A stretch of DNA of 64,000 nucleotides from Sphingobacterium alkalisoli (GCF_005049105.1 NZ_SUKA01000007.1:1-64000); one strand, 5' to 3'; positions 16,507 through 26,585 are shown, counted from the stretch's first letter. Notes: generated from the sequence alone by a model not told the origin. A program made the numbers and translations.

Positions 16507-19500
16507 ATGCAACAAGAAATACTTTCCAAACTCGAAGCTTCTAGAAAAGAATTACTGGATCTCGGAATGCGCAATACTTTATTAAACTATAAAATACCAC
16601 TTGCGAGAGGTTTACATATAGTTCAAGAGAAATCAGTAAGTATTTATGATATTCTGGTACGTAAAAATAAAGCCATGACTTTTATTGGCCGTCCAGGAAA
16701 AGAAGATGAGGATACTTTGGTTGACTTGCCAGCTCTGAGTGAGCCGGAATTGCAAGATGCTTATAATGACACCAGACTTCAAACAAATGAAACCGAGGAA
16801 AAACTTCAGACAAAAATCTTAAATACATATTATTTCGCGAAAACCAGTATTGAGGAGCAAGGTGTCAATATACTATATCTGGCCCTCGGTATGCTTGAAT
16901 GGTACGAAAAAGGAAACACTGCAAACCCGAGATATGCACCATTACTTCTAGTACCGGTTTACTTAGAACGTTCTAGTGCTAGTGAAAGGTTTAGATTGCG
17001 GTACTCGGGTGCTGACATTGGCTCAAACCTCTCTCTCCAAGCTAAAATGTTGAGCGAGTTTAATATCAGTATTCCTGACTTAGAAGATCAAGAAGAAATT
17101 GATGTTGAGTCATACTTCAACGATATAAAACAACGGATAACAAATCAACAGCTATGGAATGTTCAGGAAAACACGGCTGAACTCGGTTTTTTCTCATTTG
17201 GTAAATTCATGATTTATCATGATTTAAATAGTGAAGTGTGGCCTGACGACCGTAAGCCGTATGATCATGAAGTTATTAAGGCGTTGTTTACAACTGGTTT
17301 TAGTCAGTCACAGCCGCGTATTAGTGAAGATGCGCAATTAGATAACGAACCGAAAGCTGTAGAACTTCAGACCGTAGTTGATGCAGACAGCTCCCAGATG
17401 ATAGCTATGCTAGGGGTTAAGGAAGGCCGCCATATGGTGGTACAAGGTCCTCCGGGAACTGGAAAGTCGCAAACAATTGCAAATTTAATCGCAGATGCTT
17501 TAGGAGCGGGGAAAAAGATTCTTTTTGTTGCAGAAAAGATGGCTGCTCTAGAAGTGGTGAAACGCAGGCTCGATAATATTCATTTAGGAATGGCATGCCT
17601 TGAACTTCATAGCCATAAAGCTAATAAAAGAACGCTGCATGAGGAATTAAAGGGGGTGCTAGAATTGGGTAAACCGACTCTTCAGCACCTTGAAAATGAA
17701 ATACAGATGCTGGAGCCGCTAATAACTGAACTAAATGATTATTGTACGGCAATAAACATGGAAATTCAAAATAGTAGTTGCAGTGCGCATAACGTGATAG
17801 GAAATTTACTCCGCATTCAAAAAGAGTATGGAGATTATAAATTTCCAAAAATTTCTACTATCGATTTTTTATCATGGACTCCTGCAAAAATGAAGGAAGC
17901 TGAAACCTTTGCCGAGCAAATCCAGGCCCGTCTGAAAGCGATTGGCGAACCAGAAAAATTACTATTTTATGGAACAGCTTTAACCTTACTACTTCCTGCC
18001 GCAGAGCAGGAATTGAAGGCAATGCTTGTAAAATTAATTGAGGCAGATGAAACCTTTCAATTAATCGTAGGTAAAGCTAGCCATCTCCTATCTGTTAAAA
18101 ATCCTGCAAATAATTCAGAACTACAGGTAATTCAGCAGCAGCTTCAACTGGCTGAAAAATGTCCAGATTTAACAGGGTATAATATTGATGATGACGGGTG
18201 GCTAAATAATAAGGCTGATATTGTCGAAGCTATTGAGGCCGGGATAAAGCTTAACGATATCTACAATACCTACAATGACATATTGATTCCAGAAGCATGG
18301 GATCAAAATGTGCTGTCCATAAGGCAAAATTTAATTGCACATGGATCCAAGTGGTATAAATTCATAATAGGTGACTACAAAAAAAGTATTAGCCTCTTAG
18401 CTGGCTTATTGACTAGTCCAATGCCTAAGGAATTAGAAAAAAAATTGCAGTATGTCAACGCAATTATGGAGGCTAAAAGGCTTTCACAAAGCTTAGAAAA
18501 TTATACTCCATTGCTGACGAGAATATTTGGATCTACTTGGCAGGGAAAAAATAGCAATATGCATCATCATCGCCAAGCTATAGACTATTTAAATACTGTT
18601 TACCAGAAGATCAATGAAAACGCAATCCCCAGAAGCTTTATAAATACGCTTAAAAGATTCAACCTGTCACAGGAGTCTGCGGAATTGCTTGTAAACTTAC
18701 GCGAAGCAGATGCAGTGAGAAACGGAGAGCTTCAAAAATTATTTGATAAGCTAAAATATAATGGACAACTAGCAAACTTAAACTATGATATCCAGTCGGC
18801 CACCATTCATACGTGGAAAGAGCGCCTTTCAGAACTGCATAAGGCTGTTCAATGGAATGTTTTAAAAGAAACGATGGAATCACAGAATGCAAATTATCTG
18901 ATAGACATTGCTGTGAATTGGGAGGACGCTCACCGTTTTCTCAAAACAGCTCTTCAAAAGTCCTGGTATGATACGCTACTGGAGAATGTTTTAATGAATA
19001 GTCCTGAATTAAGGCGGTTTGAACGTTCGAGTCACGAAGAGATTATTTCAAAATTCAGGAAATTAGATCTTCTTAAGCAGCATTACAATCGTGCGAATAT
19101 CGCCTTAAAACATTATCAAAATCTACCAAAAATTGATGGTGGAGGACAAATTAACGTACTTCGAGGAGAGTTCAATAGGAAAGCAAGGCATATGCCGATA
19201 CGGAAGCTAATGAAAGAAGCTGGCTTAGCAATACAAGCAATTAAACCGGTTATAATGATGAGCCCTATGTCAATTGCAAACTTCTTACCTCCTGACAGCA
19301 TAGATTTTGACTTAGTTATTTTTGACGAGGCGAGTCAGGTTAGACCGGTGGATGCTTTAGGCGCAATATTAAGAGGAAAACAAATTGTTGTGGTCGGCGA
19401 TACGAAGCAGATGCCACCTACCAGTTTTTTTGATAAATTAAATATAGATATAGAAGAAGAGGATAATGTTACTGCTGATATGCAGAGTATACTAGGCATG

Positions 19501-21150
19501 TGCGATGCACAAGGTGCCCCGCAAACCATGCTCCGTTGGCATTATAGAAGTCGTCATGAATCTCTTATCAGTCTTTCTAACCAGGAGTTTTATGAAAACA
19601 AACTTGTTGTTTTTCCTAGTCCCGGTTCAAAATATAGGATGGGGCTAAGTTTCCACCATTTGCCAGATACTTATTATGACAAAGGTAAAACAAGGGCAAA
19701 TATAAAGGAAGCTGAATGTGTTGCTGATGCTGTAGTTGAGCATGCACGAAAGTCTCCAAAACAGACACTTGGCGTGGTCGCATTTAGCACATCACAAATG
19801 CAGGCAATAAATGCGGCTATAGAAATAAGAAGACGTACCAATCCGGATATTGAAGATTTCTTCCGCAGACATAGTCACGAACCATTTTTTGTAAAAAATC
19901 TTGAAAATGTACAAGGTGATGAACGCGACGTCATCTTCATTAGTATAGGTTATGGCCGTACTGCTGAAGGTACATTAAGTATGAATTTCGGGCCTCTCAA
20001 TAATGAAGGCGGTGAAAGAAGGCTTAATGTACTTATTACTAGAGCAAAGAGTCGTTGTGATGTTTTTGCCAATATCACTGCGGATGATATTAATCCGGGA
20101 CCTAATGCCAAGTTTGGTATCAGAGCTCTTAAGAGTTTTCTCTATTTTGCCCAACACGGAAAATTTGAACGTGAACAACAAATAATAGAGGTGGCAAACA
20201 GACCTTTTGAGGAATTGGTGGCTCAAAGCCTTGAAAACGTCGGTTATACGGTAAGGCAAAACGTTGGCACTGCCGGCTACTACATTGATCTGGCCGTAGT
20301 TGATACGGATCATCCCGGCAGGTATCTTTTAGGTGTTAATTGCGATGGCAAGTCATACGCATCCGCTAAATCAGCAAGGGATCGTGATAGACTAAGAAAG
20401 GAAGTGCTAGAAGCAATGGGTTGGAAATTACATAATGTATGGAGTATAGATTGGTTTCGAAATCCAGCGAACGAGCAGCAGCTTCTTATAGATGCTATTG
20501 AACAGGCTAAGATACAGGTGGAACATGATGATATAGTTGAGCAAGAAATTGAAGAAGAACTGAAAGGTTTAATTCGTGAAACAAGAATTGAAGAAGAACC
20601 TTCAAAGGCTCCGCTTTATCAAATGGCTATCCTTTCTGATGATATTGCAAAGCTGGAAATGCATTTACATTCGCAAGGTAATTTAGGTAAATGGATCGCA
20701 GATATAGTGTCTGTTGAAAGTCCGGTGCACTTTGACGAAATGGCCAGACGGATGGCAGGTGCAAATGGAATTTCAAAAATTGGTAGTAGGGTACGTACCA
20801 GTCTAAGTCTCGCAACGCGATATGCCGTACAAGCGGGACTAATTGAACAAAAAGGAGAATTTTTATACCACCCTGAAAGGAAGAATGTTATCGTTAGGGA
20901 TAGAAGCAATTTACCAAGCAGTTCTAAAAAATTTGTGTACATCGCTCCAGAGGAGCTACATCAGGCACTAGAACAAATAGTTAAAGATGCGATTGCAATT
21001 CAGCCGGATAATGCAACTGTAATGCTAGCTAAATTTTTTGGCTTTTCTCGGGTTACTGAGGAAATGCGAACTCATTTGCTTTCAAGCATACAAGATGCTG
21101 TTAAAAAAGAAATTTTAGTACAGGATGGTGATTTTTTAAAACAAAAATAA
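16507..21150 (+). CDS. DUF4011 / SF1 helicase with Vsr-like nuclease and DUF3320 domains
   Basis: This 1547-residue protein has the domain order of large defence-associated helicases. A DUF4011-type N-terminus (SRKELLDLGMRNTLLNY) is followed by Walker A GPPGTGKS at 314-321, then a helical insertion of about 600 residues. The motor continues with DEAS at 940-943 and GDTKQMPP. A REase_MTES_1575/Vsr-like nuclease lies around 1235-1330 (YYIDLAVV with D1261, GVNCDGKSY at 1276-1284, ARDRDRLR, WSIDWF). A winged-helix DUF3320-like end completes it. In the nuclease, N1278 stands where I would expect glutamate (IECDG), so cleavage may be lost. Such proteins are linked to phage defence; here it is a lone gene. 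Confidence 0.85.
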   Translation: MQQEILSKLEASRKELLDLGMRNTLLNYKIPLARGLHIVQEKSVSIYDILVRKNKAMTFIGRPGKEDEDTLVDLPALSEPELQDAYNDTRLQTNETEEKLQTKILNTYYFAKTSIEEQGVNILYLALGMLEWYEKGNTANPRYAPLLLVPVYLERSSASERFRLRYSGADIGSNLSLQAKMLSEFNISIPDLEDQEEIDVESYFNDIKQRITNQQLWNVQENTAELGFFSFGKFMIYHDLNSEVWPDDRKPYDHEVIKALFTTGFSQSQPRISEDAQLDNEPKAVELQTVVDADSSQMIAMLGVKEGRHMVVQGPPGTGKSQTIANLIADALGAGKKILFVAEKMAALEVVKRRLDNIHLGMACLELHSHKANKRTLHEELKGVLELGKPTLQHLENEIQMLEPLITELNDYCTAINMEIQNSSCSAHNVIGNLLRIQKEYGDYKFPKISTIDFLSWTPAKMKEAETFAEQIQARLKAIGEPEKLLFYGTALTLLLPAAEQELKAMLVKLIEADETFQLIVGKASHLLSVKNPANNSELQVIQQQLQLAEKCPDLTGYNIDDDGWLNNKADIVEAIEAGIKLNDIYNTYNDILIPEAWDQNVLSIRQNLIAHGSKWYKFIIGDYKKSISLLAGLLTSPMPKELEKKLQYVNAIMEAKRLSQSLENYTPLLTRIFGSTWQGKNSNMHHHRQAIDYLNTVYQKINENAIPRSFINTLKRFNLSQESAELLVNLREADAVRNGELQKLFDKLKYNGQLANLNYDIQSATIHTWKERLSELHKAVQWNVLKETMESQNANYLIDIAVNWEDAHRFLKTALQKSWYDTLLENVLMNSPELRRFERSSHEEIISKFRKLDLLKQHYNRANIALKHYQNLPKIDGGGQINVLRGEFNRKARHMPIRKLMKEAGLAIQAIKPVIMMSPMSIANFLPPDSIDFDLVIFDEASQVRPVDALGAILRGKQIVVVGDTKQMPPTSFFDKLNIDIEEEDNVTADMQSILGMCDAQGAPQTMLRWHYRSRHESLISLSNQEFYENKLVVFPSPGSKYRMGLSFHHLPDTYYDKGKTRANIKEAECVADAVVEHARKSPKQTLGVVAFSTSQMQAINAAIEIRRRTNPDIEDFFRRHSHEPFFVKNLENVQGDERDVIFISIGYGRTAEGTLSMNFGPLNNEGGERRLNVLITRAKSRCDVFANITADDINPGPNAKFGIRALKSFLYFAQHGKFEREQQIIEVANRPFEELVAQSLENVGYTVRQNVGTAGYYIDLAVVDTDHPGRYLLGVNCDGKSYASAKSARDRDRLRKEVLEAMGWKLHNVWSIDWFRNPANEQQLLIDAIEQAKIQVEHDDIVEQEIEEELKGLIRETRIEEEPSKAPLYQMAILSDDIAKLEMHLHSQGNLGKWIADIVSVESPVHFDEMARRMAGANGISKIGSRVRTSLSLATRYAVQAGLIEQKGEFLYHPERKNVIVRDRSNLPSSSKKFVYIAPEELHQALEQIVKDAIAIQPDNATVMLAKFFGFSRVTEEMRTHLLSSIQDAVKKEILVQDGDFLKQK

Positions 21151-21395
21151 TGTGATGTTGGTATGTCGAACTAGGTGCTTTGAATTCTATCACGATTTTA
21201 ACTACTTATCGGTTTGTACTAACAAGAAATGTTAATCAATATTTGGGGCGTAATCAATGATTAGTAGCTAATACCTAATTACAGGTGTAATGACGCAGGC
21301 ATGTAATATTATTTTAATTAGCTGTATTTAGAACTAAATAACTTCGGAATGAATGACAAAAGGAGTACGCATAAAATCACTTGAAAATACAATAA

Positions 21396-21785
21396 ATGAG
21401 AGATGAATTACAACAAGCAGTAGAAAATGAAAGTGAACAAGACTTAATAAAATGTCTTGATTATAGACGATCAAATGAGATTGATTCCAATTTATACTAT
21501 TTGATTGAAAAAGCTCTCATAGGTATGTGGCATAGTCAACACGAAGATTTAGTAAATATCATCTATTTAGCAAATTTAAAAGATGACCGATTTGTTGAAC
21601 CAATATTCAATATTGCTATGAATAAAGAAATTTTCAGATGGTATGATGACGAGTTGGAATCTACTTTGAGAAAATGTATACACGCATTGAAAACAATTGA
21701 TTCAAAGAAATCGAATGAAGCATTGGAAAAATTAAAAAAAACGAATAACGACAATGTTAAGTACGCATTGGAAATGTATAAATAA
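21396..21785 (+). CDS. Small helical protein, possible immunity protein
   Basis: This is an all-helical, charged protein of 129 residues. The alternating pattern (LIEKALIGMWHSQHEDLVNIIYLANL, FVEPIFNIAMNK, STLRKCIHALKTIDSKKSNEALEKL) looks like two to three HEAT-like helical repeats, a fold seen in several immunity families of polymorphic toxins. No toxin gene is nearby. The flanking DNA (21786-21990) contains attC-like debris, a shared GCGATTGAGCAATGGGA motif and a gene scrap. Function is inferred from size, fold and setting only. Confidence 0.6.
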   Translation: MRDELQQAVENESEQDLIKCLDYRRSNEIDSNLYYLIEKALIGMWHSQHEDLVNIIYLANLKDDRFVEPIFNIAMNKEIFRWYDDELESTLRKCIHALKTIDSKKSNEALEKLKKTNNDNVKYALEMYK

Positions 21786-21942
21786 AACGGCAAACAATCG
21801 GAGCTTGGCATTAAGCGGAATTACGTTAAATTTGAAGCTTCGTGTTTTTATTCAACTTCGGTACTGATATGCGATTGAGCAATGGGAATTGAACAAAAAC
21901 AGCCAGCTGAAAAAAATCCAGATGGCGGTGTTAAGCTATAAA

Positions 21943-21981
21943 GACGAGGTGTCAAATAATGTGTATAAAGTTGAACTTACC
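21943..21981 (+). pseudogene. Scrap of a gene homologous to the one at 40638-41093
   Basis: These 39 bases encode DEVSNNVYKVELT, identical to residues 17-29 of the orphan protein at 40638-41093. The flanking frame (about 21904-22014) keeps no further similarity and ends inside the MutS-related gene. It is a remnant of a related immunity-type gene left by recombination. Confidence 0.55.
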
Positions 21982-21990
21982 ATAAAACAT

Positions 21991-23337
21991 TCAATTCCCC
22001 CTAGTACCGATTGATTTCAAAGTTTCAAATATCTTTTCCCGCTGTAGAAGCCACATCCCTAACTTCTCTTCGGCTACGCCTGAAACTAATTGATAAGTAA
22101 ACTTGATATTACTTTCATCATTCGTTTCGGTCTTCAAATAGCTTAATTCGACGCGATCTTTATCTATGGCTGAACTCAGCTCTGTAATATGAGATGATAT
22201 AAAAAAAATGGAACTCTTCATGTTTTCGAAATGTTCGATAAGTGTAAGTGTTGCCTGATACGCATCGTTATAGTTAGTTCCCTTAAACGCTTCGTCTAAA
22301 ATAATGACCATCCGCTGCTTTTCTGACAAGGTATTCGCTATTTTTTTAATACGCAGTACTTCACTAAAAAAATGACTGTGGCCGGCGATTATATCATCCG
22401 CAAGGTTAATAGTTGTCAGCAAACCATCAAAAAATTGTGTATTCATTCTCGACGCGGGCACGGGGAAGCCAAGGTGGGCCAGATACACGCAGGTGCCTAC
22501 TGTTTTTAAAAGGGTAGATTTTCCGGTCATATTTGCTCCTGTCAAGAACCAGATATTTTTTTCCCGCCGTATGGCTATATCATTTTTTATTGGGTTATCG
22601 ATAAAGAGATTATAGAGCCCTTCTATTTGCAACATCATATCCGGTTCATTCTCATGGTGGAAGGTCGGAAAAATCATTTGCCGTTGTATAAAAGATATCG
22701 AAATCCCTCTCAGTGCATCCAATTCGTAAAGAATGGCAAAAATTGATTTTACTTGGTTCTTTTTTAAATTCCTAAATTTATAATCATATTTTATGAGCAA
22801 AGTAAGCGGAATGTCTTCGATGGATATTTTTTTTAACTCGTCAACATCGAGGCCTTCCGTTAACCTGAGAACATCTTCTCTGAACTGGTTGAGCACACCA
22901 ACGGGCCTCCCCTGTCTGACCGCAGATTCAAGAAGTTCTGATAGATACCTGATCAACATGGCGATCTCGCACACAGAGCGTCTAATTGTCTGACGTATTC
23001 TTTTATTACTGAGCGAAAACATATTTGCAGACAATTTTTCTAAATAATATGAGAAATAGTTTTCTGAATACGGTTCATTAGGTAGACTTAGGTATCGTTC
23101 AAGGTCATCCATCATAAATTTATCAAAAGGAAAGTCTACATCTGCTTCGGCCAGATATATTATGGCTTCCTGACGATTCCGGATTTCTTCAATGCTCTTT
23201 AACGGGTTGAGAAAATATCTATACACGGTATACCGTCCTTCCACTGTTACCGTATGGTCAAAAAAATTCCACAGTCCATTATCGCTGCGCTCAATAGCAT
23301 TTAAATCGGAGAGTGTTTGTTGATCAATTAGAAACAT
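21991..23337 (-). CDS. MutS-related ATPase lacking the mismatch-recognition domain
   Basis: The C-terminal half is a MutS-type ABC ATPase: Walker A GANMTGKS at 267-274, a signature-like segment around NLADDIIAGHSHFFSEV at 311-327, and Walker B VIILDEAFKGTN at 344-355. The N-terminal half is the clamp/lever-like helical region (MutS domain III type). With 448 residues it has no MutS domain I or II, so it is not the mismatch-repair sensor. Short MutS-like proteins of this layout are common in Bacteroidota and their role is unsettled; structure- or recombination-related DNA binding is a reasonable inference. It is a single gene, with its 3' end touching a cassette scrap. Confidence 0.85.
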   Translation of the reverse strand: MFLIDQQTLSDLNAIERSDNGLWNFFDHTVTVEGRYTVYRYFLNPLKSIEEIRNRQEAIIYLAEADVDFPFDKFMMDDLERYLSLPNEPYSENYFSYYLEKLSANMFSLSNKRIRQTIRRSVCEIAMLIRYLSELLESAVRQGRPVGVLNQFREDVLRLTEGLDVDELKKISIEDIPLTLLIKYDYKFRNLKKNQVKSIFAILYELDALRGISISFIQRQMIFPTFHHENEPDMMLQIEGLYNLFIDNPIKNDIAIRREKNIWFLTGANMTGKSTLLKTVGTCVYLAHLGFPVPASRMNTQFFDGLLTTINLADDIIAGHSHFFSEVLRIKKIANTLSEKQRMVIILDEAFKGTNYNDAYQATLTLIEHFENMKSSIFFISSHITELSSAIDKDRVELSYLKTETNDESNIKFTYQLVSGVAEEKLGMWLLQREKIFETLKSIGTRGN

Positions 23338-23630
23338 ATTCCAACGGAAGTATCGGGTTATAAAACAGTTCTTTTTAATTTTCGATCTAATTTAGGTATT
23401 ATTTCTTAACCTACAAATGCACTCTTCTTTACCTAATGACCCAGCGTTTCTATTGTATCTCGGTCGACAGTTGCTCGTCGTTTACCGCTAATTTATGCCG
23501 CAACTTGTCTAACAGAAGTCCGCATCCAATCAATTTAAATACGTATATTAGATACGGATTGCTAACCGCTATTAATTGAATGGCAACGGTTTAAATAAGA
23601 CAACTATAATTATCATGAGAGATATCCGCA

Positions 23631-24773
23631 ATGTGTATGTCAGCTAAAATCTTTAGAGCTCTTATCTGTTTATTGTTATTGAGCCAGGCCCTTTGTGCCC
23701 AGACCACCGATTTAAGAATATTTATCGATACTGCTGTCGACGAAAAAAATGTGGTAATACATTACTTGGATGGAATAGACGTACATCTAGTAAATGACCG
23801 CATCAAAGATCGGGCTTTGATTCTGCGGGAACCTTTATATGGACATTTAGCTAAGATCCAGGTTACCCAGCGACATGGCGATAATTCATTTGTTCTTCAT
23901 ATAAATGATAAACCAGCTGTAATAAATATTATACATAGTGATTCTTCATTAGCGTATAGCCATAATGAAAATGTTATTAATTTCTATGATACCCTGACGA
24001 ATCCGTTATATAGTAAGTTAAGAGAGGTAACTATAAAGGAATGGTCGTCTATAAAAAATTTGTGGGATCGCCATTCGGACCAGTTAACAAAAGACGATTC
24101 AATCAAAAATTTGCATTCCGACCGGATTAAGATGCTTTTTTCAAAAGTACACCCTCTACTCAGCGATAATGCCTCCAATTATTTTTCTTTCATCTATTTT
24201 ACGGATCACGTTGGTTACGCAACAACCTTTATTAAAGATGACCCGGCTTATTTTTCAGAGCTGTTATCTTATTTGAATGCGACTTTCCCTTCCGAATTCC
24301 GGTCTACGGAAGAGGGGCAAGCGCTCGCCCAATCCTTACAAGTGAGAATAAATCCCATTGGTCTAAATAAAGATGCTCCCGATTTTACGGCTACTTCCAC
24401 AGAGGGGGATCAATTGACGTTAAATAACTTCAAAGGAAAATATGTATTGCTTGATTTTTGGGCTACCTGGTGTGTGCCATGTTTGAAACAGACGCCTGCA
24501 CTGAAGAACCTGAGGTCTGCATTATCAACGGATATACTGGAGATGATCAGTATTTCATCTGATAAAGATTCTGTGATATTTGAACAAATCGTGCGAGAGA
24601 AAGAAATGGTCTGGACCCACGTGCTGGATAAAAAGAAAGATCTGTCTCGCTTGTATGGTATTGAAGCTTTTCCCACAATCGTCTTAATAGATCAGACTGG
24701 TAAAATTGTCTACAGAAAAGTGGGAGGTGAATTAAATATAGATGCGCTAACTGCGATCATAAACGACAAATAG
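23631..24773 (+). CDS. TlpA-type thiol-disulfide oxidoreductase, exported
   Basis: A signal peptide (FRALICLLLLSQALCAQ, cleavage about residue 23) directs the protein to the periplasm. Residues 25-240 form a helix- and strand-mixed N-terminal domain typical of Bacteroidota TlpA proteins. The thioredoxin-like domain begins near GLNKDAPDF (about residue 245) and contains FWATWCVPC with the redox pair C281 and C284, then a conserved EAFPTIVLID segment with the cis-proline. It most likely reduces envelope disulfides, for example during cytochrome maturation or oxidative stress. The start at 23631 gives MCMSAKIF; the second methionine (23637) is equally possible. No operon partner is present. Confidence 0.85.
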   Translation: MCMSAKIFRALICLLLLSQALCAQTTDLRIFIDTAVDEKNVVIHYLDGIDVHLVNDRIKDRALILREPLYGHLAKIQVTQRHGDNSFVLHINDKPAVINIIHSDSSLAYSHNENVINFYDTLTNPLYSKLREVTIKEWSSIKNLWDRHSDQLTKDDSIKNLHSDRIKMLFSKVHPLLSDNASNYFSFIYFTDHVGYATTFIKDDPAYFSELLSYLNATFPSEFRSTEEGQALAQSLQVRINPIGLNKDAPDFTATSTEGDQLTLNNFKGKYVLLDFWATWCVPCLKQTPALKNLRSALSTDILEMISISSDKDSVIFEQIVREKEMVWTHVLDKKKDLSRLYGIEAFPTIVLIDQTGKIVYRKVGGELNIDALTAIINDK

Positions 24774-24814
24774 TGGCCGGCATGTAACGAAGTATTCCAG
24801 TGGAGTTACAACAC

Positions 24815-25351
24815 CTATCTGTTCTTATTCTTTAGTCCAAAATTATAACGTTCATGAACAATTCTCTTCAACACGCCTAATTGACCACAGTGCCACATAG
24901 TATGTTTTATATTCCAATCCAATGCTTCAAATTTAGTTATCGCAATGGGATGTGGTACTTCAGTGGGGTGCAGTTCGCTTTCTAGATCTTTTCCGGTTAG
25001 CGACATGATGATCTCAACAGATTTGGTTTGGACAAGCGTCAAATAACGCTGCAAATCCACAGGATTTGCTTTCCCCAATGATTTATATGGAGTTGCGTCG
25101 GTAAAAAATTTATCATACTCTTTTATGGGTATTTTTTGGAGAATATCCATATGGTGACCTGCTATCACCATGATTGAATGGTAATAATGGCTCATAATAA
25201 GGTGTCCTACTTGCCAGCTCACATTGGACTCGATGATTTCTGGGATATTATCCCATTTATCATGCGGAATAGAACTGATCAACTTGTTAGCCCAATCATA
25301 GGCATCCTTGGTCTGTTTTACTAAAGTTTCGATTTGATTCATATAATGCAT
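24815..25351 (-). CDS. DinB-superfamily protein
   Basis: The protein is a four-helix-bundle DinB/YfiT-type domain of 178 residues. The three metal-ligand histidines expected of this fold can be proposed as H50 (SWQVGH), H150 and H154 (NIKHTMWHCGQLG). DinB proteins bind a divalent metal and often act as thiol-dependent transferases in detoxification. The first ATG encodes MHYMNQ; the start at the second methionine (25342) is also likely. The gene lies downstream of a Crp/Fnr-type regulator on the same strand, 91 bases away, suggesting shared control. A second DinB-like gene is at 36974-37504. Confidence 0.8.
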   Translation of the reverse strand: MHYMNQIETLVKQTKDAYDWANKLISSIPHDKWDNIPEIIESNVSWQVGHLIMSHYYHSIMVIAGHHMDILQKIPIKEYDKFFTDATPYKSLGKANPVDLQRYLTLVQTKSVEIIMSLTGKDLESELHPTEVPHPIAITKFEALDWNIKHTMWHCGQLGVLKRIVHERYNFGLKNKNR

Positions 25352-25442
25352 TGAAAATTATAGCTCTAAAATAAAGCCTTAAGTACAATACAAAACTAGC
25401 AAACTGTAAAGGGTAATTCGTTGACCTTGATCAATAAAGACG

Positions 25443-26012
25443 CTACAGCGTATTTTTTTTCCTAATTCGGCTTATGGTTTCGGGTTTAACATTCAAATAG
25501 GAGGCAATAAGATATTGGGGTATTCGCTGCACTAGATCTGATCTTTCGGACATTAGTTTCATGTATCGCTCCGAGGCTGTATCTAATAGAAATGATTTCA
25601 GCCTATCATGCATTCTTAAAAACAATTTTTCATTCATTTGCCTACTAATGCCTTCTATAAAGGGATGACTTCTACCGAGCTTATTCAACCTATCTTTTGT
25701 GATGACATACACCGTAGTATCTTCTATGCATTTAATTTCTTTTGCAGATGGCGTATCCGTTACAAAACTGTAATAATCTGAAATAAAATTATTCTCAAAT
25801 GCGAATTCGAATATTATTTCGTCACCATGTTTGTGGAATACGCATTTCATCAATCCGCTCTCAATTAGCCCTACTTTATTGCATATCTTCCCTTCTTCCA
25901 TAAAAACGTCATTTTTCTTTAGTTCTTCCCGTGAGAATGCTGAAAGAAAAATAGAGACCTGTTCTTCGCTTAGTTTAAAAAGAGAAGCAATATGTTTACC
26001 TATCCTATCCAA
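25443..26012 (-). CDS. Crp/Fnr-family transcriptional regulator
   Basis: Residues 1-115 fit a cyclic-nucleotide-binding-type beta roll (FMEEGKICNKVGLIESGLMKCV near 37-58, then EFAFENNFISDYYSF), followed by a long dimer helix. The C-terminal winged helix has the recognition helix IASYLNVKPETISRIRKK near 168-185. No cysteine cluster for an iron-sulfur centre is seen, so it is not an FNR-type oxygen sensor. At 189 residues it has the size usual for Bacteroidota members of the family, which often control a neighbouring stress or detoxification gene; the DinB gene downstream is the obvious candidate. Confidence 0.85.
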   Translation of the reverse strand: MDRIGKHIASLFKLSEEQVSIFLSAFSREELKKNDVFMEEGKICNKVGLIESGLMKCVFHKHGDEIIFEFAFENNFISDYYSFVTDTPSAKEIKCIEDTTVYVITKDRLNKLGRSHPFIEGISRQMNEKLFLRMHDRLKSFLLDTASERYMKLMSERSDLVQRIPQYLIASYLNVKPETISRIRKKNTL

Positions 26013-26437
26013 TTGTCTAATATTTGATTTTCACCGTAGCAATAAAGATATCATTTTCTTACATAGCTGTTGAAGATTTATGGAATTGGTCTTAGAAATT
26101 CATCATAATAAAAAACTAATCAAGAACAGGATGAATCTAGGATTTTATATTTTCACGTTATTAAAACGGCTTAAAACCAGTTAGCTTTTCAGTGATTCGA
26201 ATATAAAGGCTTTATCTCTAATCAACAAGTAAAAATTAATATTCTTTCACTCTATAAATATTTTTTAAAAAAATAATATATTTTATATATCTGAAAATTA
26301 AATATTTACAAACCCAATGATCAAGTCTGATGAATGATTATACTAGCTCCAGCTCAATTGCGAATACACTGCGTTCGCAAGTGGAAAAACAAGATAAAAC
26401 GCCCCACGTCGTTTATACTTAGAATTATTGCTTTTTA

Positions 26438-26585
26438 TCAATATGCTTCACGCAGCTCATCCAGTATCAGCCCATCCAAAGTAACTCCATAGTAATGGGC
26501 AAGCTTGGCTAATAACGCAATGAAGGGGTCAGCAAGGCCGTATTCATACTTGGAATATGTATGCGTGTAATCTCCATCTCTTGTC
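26438..26585 (-). pseudogene. C-terminal remnant of an XRE-family regulator
   Basis: On the minus strand the DNA reads YSKYEYGLADPFIALLAKLA followed by HYYGVTLDGLILDEL and a stop at 26438-26440. This is the second half of an XRE helix-turn-helix (S.YE.G...P....L..LA..Y.V.LD.L). The upstream half is missing: the frame is shifted near 26565 and joins repeat-type DNA. It lies in the 730-base gap between the Crp/Fnr gene and the EF-Tu-like cassette; 26013-26437 shows nothing else. Confidence 0.7.

Noticed and set aside
19975..20313. 112-codon minus-strand frame in the large helicase gene
   Set aside because: Lies wholly inside a clearly coding domain; a shadow frame.
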